Assembly: GCA_018715775.1 (NCBI GenBank)
Contig: DVKZ01000128.1
Coordinates: forward strand, 1 to 48,142
Source of the DNA: Candidatus Fimousia stercorigallinarum
GTDB taxonomy: Bacteria > Bacillota > Clostridia > Lachnospirales > Lachnospiraceae
Length of the DNA stretch: 48,142 bases
Reading direction: 5' to 3'
In this document: piece after piece, positions 23,943 through 32,443 of the stretch
How the letters are laid out: every line of letters begins with the position of its first letter
Position numbering within the stretch: the first letter of the stretch is position 1
Translations under genes and position numbers: made by a program
Notes under the pieces: model-generated
What the model was told of the DNA's origin: nothing
Database searches by the model: none
What the model saw: only the letters and a program-made list of their open reading frames with translations

Positions 23943-24959
23943 CTACTTCGCACTCCTTTCCAGCAAAACTCCGTGTGCAATTCCCGGTACGCTCTGCCCT
24001 TCATTAAAACTTACCGTCGACAGGAGCGCTCCCGTGGGAACAAAGAGTACACGCTTCCATTCACCGCATTGAATTTTAGGCAAAATAAAAGCAGATAAAG
24101 TGACAGCACTACAGGCACATCCTGAACCACCTGCATTCGTGTCCTGATCTTCTGAAGAATAGATTTCAATACCGCAGTCCATATGCTGCTTTGAGATGTC
24201 ATAGTCATTTTCCTTAAGCAGATCGATCAGAATTTTTTGTCCAACCGTACCGAGATCTCCTGTAACAATCCGATCATAATCGTCCGGTACCCGCTGAAAA
24301 TCCTGCAGATGCTGATAGATCACCTGCGCAGCCGCTGGTGCCATTGCCGCTCCCATATTCATGGAATCTTTAATTCCGTAATCCACGATCTTTCCGGTTG
24401 TAATGCCAGAAATCTGCACGTCACTCTTCTTTTTCGATATAACAAATGCACCGCTTCCTGTGACTGTCCAAGTGGACGAAAGGGGTCTCTGATTTCCATA
24501 TTCCAGAGGAAAACGAAACTGCTTTTCTGCACTCCCAAAATGACTGGAAGACGCCGCAATGGCGTAATCTGCATATCCACCGGCAACTGCCATCGAAGCC
24601 AGAGAAATTCCTTCTCCGGCACTGGAACATGCCCCATAAATGCCGAATATCGGAATCTGAAAATCTTTGACACCAAAGGAAGTAGCGATCAGCTGCCCCA
24701 ACAGATCCCCTGCAAACAGATACCTTACCTCATCTTTCGTTATCTTTGACTTTTGGATTGCTAATTCGATCGCACGTTTCATAAACTCGCTTTCTCCTTT
24801 TTCCCAGTTATCTTCACCGGCCATCGGATCTTCGATCACTTCATCGAACAGCTTTCCAAGCGGTCCCTCTTTTTCCTTTTGCCCGACGATCGATGAAGAT
24901 GCCAGAAGATAAGGAGGTTTAGAAAATTGTATACTTTGTTTTCCGATCATTTCTCCCAT
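23943..24959 (-). CDS. spoVAD: Stage V sporulation protein AD
   Basis: A 338-residue thiolase-fold protein that binds dipicolinic acid on the outer face of the spore inner membrane. It starts MGEMIGKQSIQFSKPPYLLAS and has the family blocks GACSSAGEGISLASMAVAGGYADYAIA, SSHFGSAEKQFRFPLEYG, QRPLSSTWTVTGSGAF and DTNAGGSGCACSA. Normally spoVAC lies directly upstream of spoVAD, but here the preceding gene is a HAD phosphatase, and the 148 bases between hold no membrane protein frame. GAAAGGAA stands before the ATG. A forespore-type promoter candidate is at 24991-25019. Confidence 0.96.
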   Translation of the reverse strand: MGEMIGKQSIQFSKPPYLLASSSIVGQKEKEGPLGKLFDEVIEDPMAGEDNWEKGESEFMKRAIELAIQKSKITKDEVRYLFAGDLLGQLIATSFGVKDFQIPIFGIYGACSSAGEGISLASMAVAGGYADYAIAASSSHFGSAEKQFRFPLEYGNQRPLSSTWTVTGSGAFVISKKKSDVQISGITTGKIVDYGIKDSMNMGAAMAPAAAQVIYQHLQDFQRVPDDYDRIVTGDLGTVGQKILIDLLKENDYDISKQHMDCGIEIYSSEDQDTNAGGSGCACSAVTLSAFILPKIQCGEWKRVLFVPTGALLSTVSFNEGQSVPGIAHGVLLERSAK

Positions 24960-24990
24960 CTGCTTTTTTCCTTTCTATTTTACTTAATTC

Positions 24991-25019
24991 TATTTTTCGT
25001 AAAATAAAAAAAAATATGC
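24991..25019 (-). promoter_or_regulatory. Candidate SigF/SigG promoter of spoVAD-spoVAE
   Basis: On the minus strand GCATA (25015-25019) is a good forespore -35. The -10 region ACGAAAAATA (24991-25000) partly fits SigF (GGNRANAHTR) at 14-base spacing, or AAAAATA fits SigG (CATNHTA) at 17 with two mismatches. The start codon is about 32 bases away. Confidence 0.35.
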
Positions 25020-25107
25020 AGATTTTTTTGATCATCTTGATTTTTTGCAAAAGCTGAATTCCCGGCATAGATGGACTTTGACGCCTACACCAGAAAAAGC
25101 CAAAAGT

Positions 25108-25749
25108 TTATTTTCTCCCGTAGATAGGCACAATCTGTTCATCGGAAAGCTGTTTGATCTCTTCCCACCATTCTTCCATCGAAGGATCATAAACAGCAGT
25201 CACATAACATCCTGCCTCTTTTGCTGCTTTCACCGCATAAAACGCATCTTCAAAGCAATGTGTTTCTTCCGTTGTTACTCCATAAGTTTCACAGAGCGCA
25301 CAAAAAATCTCCGGACTGTCCTTTCGCATACCGAGTTCGTCCGCGGTATAAATCTGATCAAAAAAATGATATAACCCCGTCCTTTTTAATGCCGCAGCGG
25401 CACAATCTTTATCTGAACTCGTTAATACAATAACCGGATGCCCGGCTTCTTTTTCTTTTTTTACAACTTGTTTCATCCCGGATTTTGCAGGAATGAGAAA
25501 CTGATATGCTAAAATAATATTTTTCAACATATCTTTTAACAGTATCTCGACAGGCTCTTTAAAACCAAATCGTTCTTTTATATAAGCTGCAGATTCTCTC
25601 AATGTCATCGTCTCGATTGATTGCTTCAAATCTTCCGGCACCATTATTCCTTTGCTTTGGAGATAATCCCGTCCGACATTCTCCCAATACGGCATAGAGT
25701 CCAACAACGTTCCATCCATATCAAAAATCGATAATTTCCACTCTGCCAT
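25108..25749 (-). CDS. HAD-superfamily phosphatase (phosphoglycolate phosphatase/beta-phosphoglucomutase-like)
   Basis: A 213-residue cytoplasmic hydrolase. The nucleophile motif is FDMDGTLLDSMPYW (first Asp attacks phosphate, DxD), followed by a helical cap domain, the motif II Thr/Ser in VIVLTSSDKD, the Lys in ELGMRKDSPEIF, and acidic motif CFEDAFYAVKAAKEAG in place of the usual GDS. It belongs to the subfamily I type with alpha cap. The substrate is not predictable. The frame could begin at TTG 25755, but AAAGGAGGG is spaced for the ATG at 25747-25749. It lies 28 bases after the parvulin gene stop. Confidence 0.87.
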   Translation of the reverse strand: MAEWKLSIFDMDGTLLDSMPYWENVGRDYLQSKGIMVPEDLKQSIETMTLRESAAYIKERFGFKEPVEILLKDMLKNIILAYQFLIPAKSGMKQVVKKEKEAGHPVIVLTSSDKDCAAAALKRTGLYHFFDQIYTADELGMRKDSPEIFCALCETYGVTTEETHCFEDAFYAVKAAKEAGCYVTAVYDPSMEEWWEEIKQLSDEQIVPIYGRK

Positions 25750-25777
25750 AAGCAAAACCCTCCTTTGATGAATACGG

Positions 25778-26524
25778 CTATTTCTTTTCTACACCATATT
25801 TTTCTGCCAGCGACGATGCAACATCATGAAACACACTCTGCTGTTTGTGCTGAAGAGCCATCGTATGTACCTGATCCGCCACTTCTTCATATGTCTTTGT
25901 CTTTTCTTCCTTTTTGTCATACACGTAGATCAGATGATATCCAAACTGTGTTTTTACAGGACCTAATACTGTATGGAGTGCTCCATCAAAAGCCGCATCT
26001 TCAAATTCTTTGACCATCTGGCCCCGTCCGAATTCTCCAAGATCACCTCCGCGTGCATTGGACGGACAGGTAGAATACGCTTTTGCCGCTTCCTCAAACG
26101 TTTTTTCTCCCGTTTCAATTTCTTTTGCCGCCTGCTGACACGCTTCTTCCGTATCCGTCAGGATATGCTTTGCAGAAACAGAAGCTGCCTGCATAAACTG
26201 CGTTTTATTTGCTTCATAAAATGCCCTGACCTCATCATCATGAATCGTTACCGACTGGATCACATTGGTCATCGCCATGCGGCTTAACAGATCTGCTTTT
26301 ACAGATGCCAGAAGCTGCTGAAAAGCTTCTGTCTCTTCCAGCTTTTCATCAATTGCTTTTTGCTCAAATAAATACATATCGATCAATTGCTGCAGCGCCT
26401 GTGCACGAAACTGCGGATTCGACGCATATGCCTGCTGCTGTTGCGGCAGTCTCTGAATAAAAGCATCCACTTCTCCACTTGTAATTTCATGTCCTGCCGC
26501 AATGGCTAAAACTGTTTCACTCAT
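25778..26524 (-). CDS. Parvulin-type peptidylprolyl cis-trans isomerase without signal peptide
   Basis: A 248-residue protein. The first 110 residues are helical (SurA/PrsA-like chaperone part with FIQRLPQQQQAYASNPQFRAQ). The parvulin domain spans about 120-215: ASVSAKHILTDTEEA, AYSTCPSNARGGDLGEFGRG, and PVKTQFGYHLIYVYD, with the usual catalytic-site residues. There is no signal peptide or lipobox, unlike PrsA, so it should work in the cytoplasm, possibly as a foldase. It sits between DUF554 and a HAD gene on the same strand with short gaps (42 and 28 bases). Confidence 0.9.
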   Translation of the reverse strand: MSETVLAIAAGHEITSGEVDAFIQRLPQQQQAYASNPQFRAQALQQLIDMYLFEQKAIDEKLEETEAFQQLLASVKADLLSRMAMTNVIQSVTIHDDEVRAFYEANKTQFMQAASVSAKHILTDTEEACQQAAKEIETGEKTFEEAAKAYSTCPSNARGGDLGEFGRGQMVKEFEDAAFDGALHTVLGPVKTQFGYHLIYVYDKKEEKTKTYEEVADQVHTMALQHKQQSVFHDVASSLAEKYGVEKK

Positions 26525-26566
26525 CTTCTTGTTCTCCTTTTTATTGTTTTCTCTCTTTTGATATTC

Positions 26567-27292
26567 CTATAGCATTGGAACTAAAAATGTCGACCACAAC
26601 CAGCTGAACGGCATGACAAGCACCATCGCCGGAAGCATGTCCGCAATTGGAAAATTTTTCAGCTTTACCATTCGGAAACCGGTCGCAAGCATAATAAATC
26701 CTCCGCATGCCTTAAAATCATTGATCATCGACGGCGTTGTTAACGGATAAATAAATCCGGCCGCAAAAAACAGAGCAAAAAAAATCACTGCCTGCGGGAT
26801 TGCAACAATGGCAACAACGTAGCCGAGATTACATGCAAAAATGATCGCAGTAAAGAAATCGAGGATCGATTTCGAAAGCAGGATCGTATGATCCCCGCTC
26901 ATGCCGGAATCCAGACATCCATAAATACCAGTTCCGCTTGCACAAAATAGCACAATGATCGTCACAAGCGTCGTAACAAATTCCTCTTCCGACAGATCGC
27001 TTTTATGCTTTACAAACTTTGCGATCATCTTTTCCATGCCTGCTCCGGCTGCATCAATCTTCTCGCCGAGAAGGAAGACAAGACCGATTGCCGTTCCAAT
27101 GATCAGGGCAAAAATAACGGCCGGCATATTTTCCATGAGAGGGATCGAAGAAATCCCCATACCCATGGAACACACGCCAAACACTAAGGTAATTTCCATT
27201 TTGAATCTGGCAGACAGCTTATCACCCAGAAAGCCGCCGACAATCCCTCCCAGAGCAACAGAAAGGACATTCACTATAACACCTATCGGCAT
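26567..27292 (-). CDS. DUF554 family membrane protein
   Basis: A 241-residue polytopic membrane protein of about seven segments. It starts MPIGVIVNVLSVALGGIVGGFLGDKL and has FGVCSMGMGISSIPLM, FCASGTGIYGCLDSGMSGDH, FTAIIFACNLGYVVA and CGGFIMLATGFRM, all typical of the DUF554 (YdfK/YqgA) family. No function is established; a transporter role is possible. The frame has an ATG two codons earlier, but the GAGAGG site is better spaced for the second. It lies 59 bases after the NagD-like phosphatase gene and 42 before the parvulin gene. Confidence 0.9.
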   Translation of the reverse strand: MPIGVIVNVLSVALGGIVGGFLGDKLSARFKMEITLVFGVCSMGMGISSIPLMENMPAVIFALIIGTAIGLVFLLGEKIDAAGAGMEKMIAKFVKHKSDLSEEEFVTTLVTIIVLFCASGTGIYGCLDSGMSGDHTILLSKSILDFFTAIIFACNLGYVVAIVAIPQAVIFFALFFAAGFIYPLTTPSMINDFKACGGFIMLATGFRMVKLKNFPIADMLPAMVLVMPFSWLWSTFLVPML

Positions 27293-27357
27293 CCTCATAC
27301 ACCTCTCTTTATATTAGATAGTAATATGATTTTACCATAAAATATGCAGAGAATCTA

Positions 27358-28152
27358 TTATTTATATTTTTTTGCCTCCTTTACGATATCACCAACTCCA
27401 TTTAAGATCATAGAAGGCTGATATGCATATTTAGCAGCTTCTTCTTTTGTCGTCACCCCGGACAGAACAAGAACCGTCGACATACCGGATTCTAAGCCTG
27501 AGATCATATCCGTATCCATGCGATCGCCGATCATCACTGCATCTGCAGAATGACAGTCCAACATCCGAAGCCCGGTTCTCATCATTAATGGATTCGGCTT
27601 TCCGCAAAAATAAGCCTTTTTTCCTGTGGCAATCTCAATTGGTGAGATCAAAGCGCCGCATGCCGGAGCAATCCCATTTTCAATCGGACCGGAGGCATCA
27701 GAATTCGCACCAATCAGCTTTGCACCGTTTAAAACGAGATTGGTTGCTTTTGTCAATGTATCTAAAGAATAAGATTTACTCTCACCGATCACAACATAGT
27801 CCGGCTCCACTTCATCCATCGTACATCCAACCTCATACAGGGCATTGACAAGTCCTGCTTCCCCTAAAACATAAACAGAACATCCCGGCGCCTGCTCCTT
27901 TAAAAACTGTGCAGTTGCAAGTGCACTCGTATAAAAATGATCCGCTGGAACATCCAGACCCATTCTCGCCAGCTTGTTCTGGAGTTCTTTTGGAGTCATT
28001 CCACTGTTATTTGTTAAAAATAAATACTTTTTATCTTCTTCATTGAGCCACTGAATAAATTTTTTCACACCCGGAAGTATCTGGTTGCCGTGGTAGATCA
28101 CGCCATCCATATCACTGATAAAACCTTTTTTTTCATTAAAATTGATCTTCAT
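27358..28152 (-). CDS. HAD-IIA (NagD-like) phosphatase
   Basis: A 264-residue cytoplasmic hydrolase. The nucleophile motif GFISDMDGVIYHGNQIL is at residues 10-26, motif II in YLFLTNNSGMTPKEL, a type-IIA cap domain in the middle (about 80-180), the Lys in AYFCGKPNPLMM and the acidic motif VMIGDRMDTDMISG. Relatives dephosphorylate small sugars and nucleotides (p-nitrophenyl phosphatase/NagD type). The GKPNP block is typical. It is divergent from spoIIID and first of a series of minus-strand genes leading to spoVAD. Confidence 0.92.
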   Translation of the reverse strand: MKINFNEKKGFISDMDGVIYHGNQILPGVKKFIQWLNEEDKKYLFLTNNSGMTPKELQNKLARMGLDVPADHFYTSALATAQFLKEQAPGCSVYVLGEAGLVNALYEVGCTMDEVEPDYVVIGESKSYSLDTLTKATNLVLNGAKLIGANSDASGPIENGIAPACGALISPIEIATGKKAYFCGKPNPLMMRTGLRMLDCHSADAVMIGDRMDTDMISGLESGMSTVLVLSGVTTKEEAAKYAYQPSMILNGVGDIVKEAKKYK

Positions 28153-28250
28153 AATCGTTCCTCCAAAAAAAGAAATCTGAATATATAACCCTTTTGTTAT
28201 TATATTACAGGCATTTTCTCAAGTCAATAAAACGAATATCCGATGCAAAA

Positions 28251-28279
28251 GTATAATTCTTGTCTGATTTGCATAGATT
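28251..28279 (+). promoter_or_regulatory. SigE-like promoter of spoIIID
   Basis: GTATAAT (28251-28257), 14 bases, CATAGATT (28272-28279). The -10 matches the SigE consensus CATACAHT at 7 of 8 positions; the -35 matches KMATATT at 5 of 7. The predicted start is about 20 bases before the ATG. spoIIID is a known SigE gene in other spore formers. Confidence 0.5.
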
Positions 28280-28306
28280 GTAACAAGTTTATAGGAGCAG
28301 AACGAA

Positions 28307-28558
28307 ATGCGGGATTATATTGTAGAAAGAATCTTAACCGTTGCAGACTATACGATTTCTCACAAATCGACCGTTCGGGCAACAGCAAAACAGTTCGGAA
28401 TCTCCAAATCGACCGTACATAAGGATTTGAGAGAACGACTTCCGGAAATTAATCCGGCGCTGTCCAAAGAAGTGAATCGGATCTTAGATTTTAACAAGGC
28501 TGAGCGTCATTTACGCGGTGGACTCGCAACAAAAAGAAAATATCAGGAACGCCGTTAA
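28307..28558 (+). CDS. spoIIID: Sporulation transcriptional regulator SpoIIID
   Basis: An 83-residue DNA-binding protein that acts in the mother cell after SigE, switching genes on or off before SigK. The sequence has the family core: VERILTVADYTISHKSTVRATA, then the HTH FGISKSTVHKDLRERLPEIN, followed by VNRILDFNKAERHLRGGLATKRKY. Length is normal. AGGAGC precedes the ATG. It is a single gene, divergent from the HAD-IIA phosphatase gene and converging on nadE. Its terminator stem begins inside the last codons. Confidence 0.97.
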   Translation: MRDYIVERILTVADYTISHKSTVRATAKQFGISKSTVHKDLRERLPEINPALSKEVNRILDFNKAERHLRGGLATKRKYQERR

Positions 28559-28577
28559 GGTGTCCCTGATATTTTTT
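28537..28577. terminator. Terminator overlapping the spoIIID stop codon
   Basis: AATATCAGG (from about 28539) pairs with CCTGATATT (28564-28572), followed by T6 on plus. The left arm lies in the last six codons of spoIIID and the right arm abuts the nadE stop, so the element is shared. Confidence 0.7.
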
Positions 28578-30507
28578 ATTCTAAACCAAGTTCTGATTTT
28601 AAAGATTCCAATTCACGGATCCACAAATTTGAGCTGGCATCGGTCGGCATTCTTAAATCGCCTCGCGGAGATACTGCAACCGATCCAACCTTTGGTCCAT
28701 CCGGCAGACAGGTCCGTTTAAAATGCTGTGCAAAAAAACGCCATGTAAAAGTTCTGAGCCATTTATAGATCGTTGGAACATCGTAAGCCCCCTCAAAAGT
28801 CTTCTGAGCCATGCGGAACAGTTTCTTTGGTGCAAATCCAAATCGCAGCATATAATACAGGAAGAAATCGTGCAGTTCGTAAGGTCCTACCAGATCTTCT
28901 GTTTTCTGTGCGATCTTTCCGTCTTCTGGTGGAAGAAGTTCCGGACTGACCGGCGTATCGAGCACGTCCATCAATACATCCGCAAGGGTCTGATCACCGC
29001 TCGTCTCCGCATAATAGAGAACAAGATAGCGCACCAGCGTCTTTGGAACAGAAGAATTGACCGCATACATGGACATATGGTCGCCGTTGTACGTTGCCCA
29101 TCCGAGTGCAAGTTCTGACAGATCACCGGTTCCAATTACCATACCATTGTATTTATTCGCCAGATCCATTAAAATCTGTGTGCGCTCACGAGCCTGTGAG
29201 TTTTCATAGACAACATTATGTTCATCCGGATCATGTCCAATATCAGCAAAATGCTGTTCTACGGCTTTAATAATGTTGATTTCTTTTAACGTTGCACCCA
29301 GCCGGTCGATCAGCGTTACCGCATTTGTATAGGTGCGGTCTGTCGTTCCATAACAAGGCATCGTCACACAGATCATATTTTTCCTCGGAATGCCGAGCAT
29401 ATCGAATGCTCTTGCCGTTACAAGTACGGCAAGCGTCGAATCCAGCCCTCCGGAAATGCCGATCACGGCACTTTGTGCATGCGTATGTTCCAGACGTTTT
29501 TTCAGTCCCATTGCCTGAATCGTCAAGATCTCATCACAGCGTTTATCCCGTTCGGTACGGTCAGATGGAATAAACGGGGTTCTCGGATACGTTCTTTCTA
29601 ACGGAAGATCCCGGATTTCCATTGAAAACTTCACCCGGAAATAATCTTCTCCTGTTTCATCCAGAAACGTCGTCATGCGGCGCCGTTCTGACGAAAGCCG
29701 CTGAAGATCAATCTGTGCATAGATCGTTTCATTACAGAACCGTTTTGATTCCGCTAAAATACTCCCATTCTCACAAATCAGATTGTGTCCGCTGTATACA
29801 ACATCCTGTGTCGATTCTCCATCACCCGCATTGGCATAGACATACGCCGATACCAAACGCGCGGACTGATTGGATACAAGATTTCTTCGATAATTTTCCT
29901 TTGTCGTTGTCTCATCGCTCGCCGATGTATTGCAGATCACCGTTGCGCCCGCCATCGCATGATTGGTGCTCGGCGGAAGCGGTACCCACAGATCTTCGCA
30001 AATTTCACAGGCAATCACAAGTTCCGGAATATCCAAACATTCGAATAACAGATTCGTTCCAAAAGGAACCAGATCCCCATCGATCATTATGATTTCGATA
30101 TCTTTCGAGCCTCGTGTAAAATGTCTTGCCTCATAAAATTCATTGTAATTTGGCAGATGTGTCTTCGGAACAAGACCGAGAATTTGTCCGTTCTGGATAA
30201 CTGCCGCACAATTGTATAACTTCTGATGAACGACATACGGAACGCCGACAACAACGATCATAGAATCTCCTTTTGTCGCCTCTACGATCTCTAACAGCCC
30301 CTTCTTTGCATCCCTCAGAAGCGGTCCCTGCAAAAACAGATCACCACATGTATAACTGCTGATCACAAGTTCCGGAAAAACGATCAACTGAACATTTTTT
30401 TCCCTTGCATCCGCTATTTCATCAATGACTAATTTTGTATTATATGGGCAGTCCGCAACTTTTACTTTCGGAGTAACTGCCGCCACTTTTATATATCCGT
30501 CTTTCAT
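28576..30507 (-). CDS. nadE: Glutamine-hydrolysing NAD+ synthetase
   Basis: A 643-residue cytoplasmic enzyme for the last step of NAD synthesis (nicotinate adenine dinucleotide to NAD+ with ATP). The N-terminal nitrilase-type amidase releases ammonia from glutamine: its triad is seen in IVFPELVISSY (Glu), LVPKTHLPNYNEFYE (Lys) and ACEICEDLWVPLPPS (Cys). From about residue 300 the synthetase domain has the P-loop SGGLDSTLAVLV, then GTGDLSELALGWATYNGDHMS and NSSVPKTLVRY. Domain order and length are those of the two-domain enzyme. It starts 4 bases after the prfA stop, at the end of the DUF1385-prmC-prfA operon. Confidence 0.97.
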   Translation of the reverse strand: MKDGYIKVAAVTPKVKVADCPYNTKLVIDEIADAREKNVQLIVFPELVISSYTCGDLFLQGPLLRDAKKGLLEIVEATKGDSMIVVVGVPYVVHQKLYNCAAVIQNGQILGLVPKTHLPNYNEFYEARHFTRGSKDIEIIMIDGDLVPFGTNLLFECLDIPELVIACEICEDLWVPLPPSTNHAMAGATVICNTSASDETTTKENYRRNLVSNQSARLVSAYVYANAGDGESTQDVVYSGHNLICENGSILAESKRFCNETIYAQIDLQRLSSERRRMTTFLDETGEDYFRVKFSMEIRDLPLERTYPRTPFIPSDRTERDKRCDEILTIQAMGLKKRLEHTHAQSAVIGISGGLDSTLAVLVTARAFDMLGIPRKNMICVTMPCYGTTDRTYTNAVTLIDRLGATLKEINIIKAVEQHFADIGHDPDEHNVVYENSQARERTQILMDLANKYNGMVIGTGDLSELALGWATYNGDHMSMYAVNSSVPKTLVRYLVLYYAETSGDQTLADVLMDVLDTPVSPELLPPEDGKIAQKTEDLVGPYELHDFFLYYMLRFGFAPKKLFRMAQKTFEGAYDVPTIYKWLRTFTWRFFAQHFKRTCLPDGPKVGSVAVSPRGDLRMPTDASSNLWIRELESLKSELGLE

Positions 30508-30511
30508 ATCT

Positions 30512-31582
30512 CTATTCCTGCATTTTAGCTAATTTCGCTGTCTGGTCTGCTGCTGTCAGACTGTCGATAATTTCATCTAAATCTCCATTTAAAATACTGT
30601 CCAGCTTATGGAGGGTCAGTTTGATCCTATGATCCGTTACCCTGCCCTGAGGGAAATTATACGTACGGATCTTCTCGGCACGGTCACCCGTACCGATCTG
30701 GCTTCGGCGCGCTTCTGCTTCTGCATCATGTGCTTTCTGCTGTTCCAGATCATATAAACGTGCGCGCAAAACTTTCAATGCTTTATCTTTATTTTTTAAC
30801 TGCGACTTCTCATCCTGGCAGGAAACAACGATACCAGTCGGAATGTGGGTCAGTCGTACAGCCGAGTCCGTCGTATTAACGCACTGACCGCCATTACCGG
30901 ATGCACGGAATACATCAAACCGGCAATCATTCATATCTATCTCAACATCGACTTCTTCTGCTTCCGGCATGATCGCTACGGTAACGGTTGACGTATGGAT
31001 TCTTCCTCCGGATTCTGTTGCAGGAATACGCTGTACCCGGTGCACGCCGCTTTCATATTTTAATCGGGAGTATGCACCATGTCCGGTGATCATAAAGGAG
31101 GCCTCCTTAAATCCGCCGATTCCGTTTTCATTGGCACTGATCAACTCTGTGCGCCATCTCTGTTTATCAGAATAATTCCGATACATACGGAATAATTCCG
31201 CTGCAAACAGCGCTGCTTCATCCCCGCCAGCACCGGCACGGATTTCAACGATAACGTTCTTATCATCGTTTGGATCTTTTGGAATTAATAAGATCTTAAT
31301 CTCATTTTCCAACGCTTCTACCTGTTCCTTTGATTCCGCAAGTTCTTCCTTTGCGAGTTCTCTCATTTCTTCATCCGTTTCTTCTTCCAGGATTTCGAGA
31401 CTTTCTTCGATATTTTCCTTTGCCGCTTTATACTCGTTGTATTTTTCAACGATCGGAGTCAGTTCGGCCTGCTCCTTCATCAGATTACGGAAACGCTTCT
31501 GATCATTTACAACATCTGGATCATTCAGTTCTTCTAATACGGAAGCGAGACGATCCGCTAAATCTTCTAATTTATCAAACAT
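30512..31582 (-). CDS. prfA: Peptide chain release factor 1
   Basis: A 356-residue class I release factor that reads UAA and UAG and triggers peptide release. The codon-recognition tripeptide PAT is in [12 protein letters not shown], which marks RF1 and not RF2. The catalytic GGQ is in [12 protein letters not shown], preceded by the usual domain. The coiled-coil N-terminus ([30 protein letters not shown]) is complete. The GGQ glutamine is the target of PrmC, whose gene is next upstream with an 18-base gap, so they are co-expressed. GAGGAAGA precedes the ATG. Confidence 0.98.
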   Translation of the reverse strand: MFDKLEDLADRLASVLEELNDPDVVNDQKRFRNLMKEQAELTPIVEKYNEYKAAKENIEESLEILEEETDEEMRELAKEELAESKEQVEALENEIKILLIPKDPNDDKNVIVEIRAGAGGDEAALFAAELFRMYRNYSDKQRWRTELISANENGIGGFKEASFMITGHGAYSRLKYESGVHRVQRIPATESGGRIHTSTVTVAIMPEAEEVDVEIDMNDCRFDVFRASGNGGQCVNTTDSAVRLTHIPTGIVVSCQDEKSQLKNKDKALKVLRARLYDLEQQKAHDAEAEARRSQIGTGDRAEKIRTYNFPQGRVTDHRIKLTLHKLDSILNGDLDEIIDSLTAADQTAKLAKMQE

Positions 31583-31600
31583 ATTCTTCCTCCTTACAAA

Positions 31601-32443
31601 TCAATCCATGTATCTTCCATAAACGACCCGGTCAAGTCCTGCCAGATCCTTCTTACACACCACTTGCGTAAATCCGGCCTGTTTCATTAACGCCGGAACG
31701 CTTTTCCCCTGATCATATCCGATTTCAAAAAATAAATATCCTCCCGGATTTAAAAATTCCGGCGCAGATGAAATGATCTTTCGATAAAAATACAATCCAT
31801 CTTCATGCCCATCTAACGCAAGCATCGGTTCATGATCTCTTACTTCAGGCATCAATCGGGTACATTCTTCCGTCGTAATGTATGGCGGATTGGATACGAT
31901 CAGATCGTATTTCCCCTTTATATTTTCAAAAAGATCACTTTTTATAAATTCTACCATAGGTACCAGACTTTTTCCATTCTCTTTCGCAACACGCAGCGCC
32001 GCTTCCGAGATATCCGCACCGATGCATCGTTGAAATGTACCATAATATGCCAGACTCAGGATAATGCATCCGGAACCGGTACACAGATCCAGAACGCTGT
32101 CCGCTTCCGAAACAGTATGCAGAATTTCTTCCACCAATATTTCCGTATCGAGACGCGGGATCAACACATCCGGCGTCACTTGAAAAGACAGCCCCATAAA
32201 TTCCTGATTGCCAAGCAGATATTGCATCGGTACATGTTCGATGCTTCGCTTATGAAGATAAGATTCATATTTATCAATCTGTGCTTCTTCCGGGCAAATG
32301 CGGTTCTGGTCCAAGAGATAGTCCATTTTAGACACTGAAAACGCATCTTCAAACAAATACCATGCTTCTCCGGCCGCATTCTCAATGCCGGCCGCTGCCA
32401 GTTTTTGTTCTCCGTTCTTTAACAACTCCCTGTATGTCTTCAT
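31601..32443 (-). CDS. prmC: Release factor glutamine N5-methyltransferase
   Basis: A 280-residue SAM-dependent enzyme that methylates the GGQ glutamine of release factors. The N-terminal helical domain binds the release factor. The SAM motif is VLDLCTGSGCIILSLAYYG, the acidic motif CIGADISEAALRVAKEN, and the substrate-binding NPPY is in DLIVSNPPYITTEE. It begins inside the last codon of the DUF1385 gene (ATGA overlap, 4 bases) and is followed by prfA, a typical pairing. The end, GRYMD, is complete. Confidence 0.97.
   Translation of the reverse strand: MKTYRELLKNGEQKLAAAGIENAAGEAWYLFEDAFSVSKMDYLLDQNRICPEEAQIDKYESYLHKRSIEHVPMQYLLGNQEFMGLSFQVTPDVLIPRLDTEILVEEILHTVSEADSVLDLCTGSGCIILSLAYYGTFQRCIGADISEAALRVAKENGKSLVPMVEFIKSDLFENIKGKYDLIVSNPPYITTEECTRLMPEVRDHEPMLALDGHEDGLYFYRKIISSAPEFLNPGGYLFFEIGYDQGKSVPALMKQAGFTQVVCKKDLAGLDRVVYGRYMD

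Noticed and set aside
24960..25107. Possible degraded spoVAC
   Set aside because: No hydrophobic frame or SpoVAC motif in either strand; the region is AT-rich with a promoter candidate.
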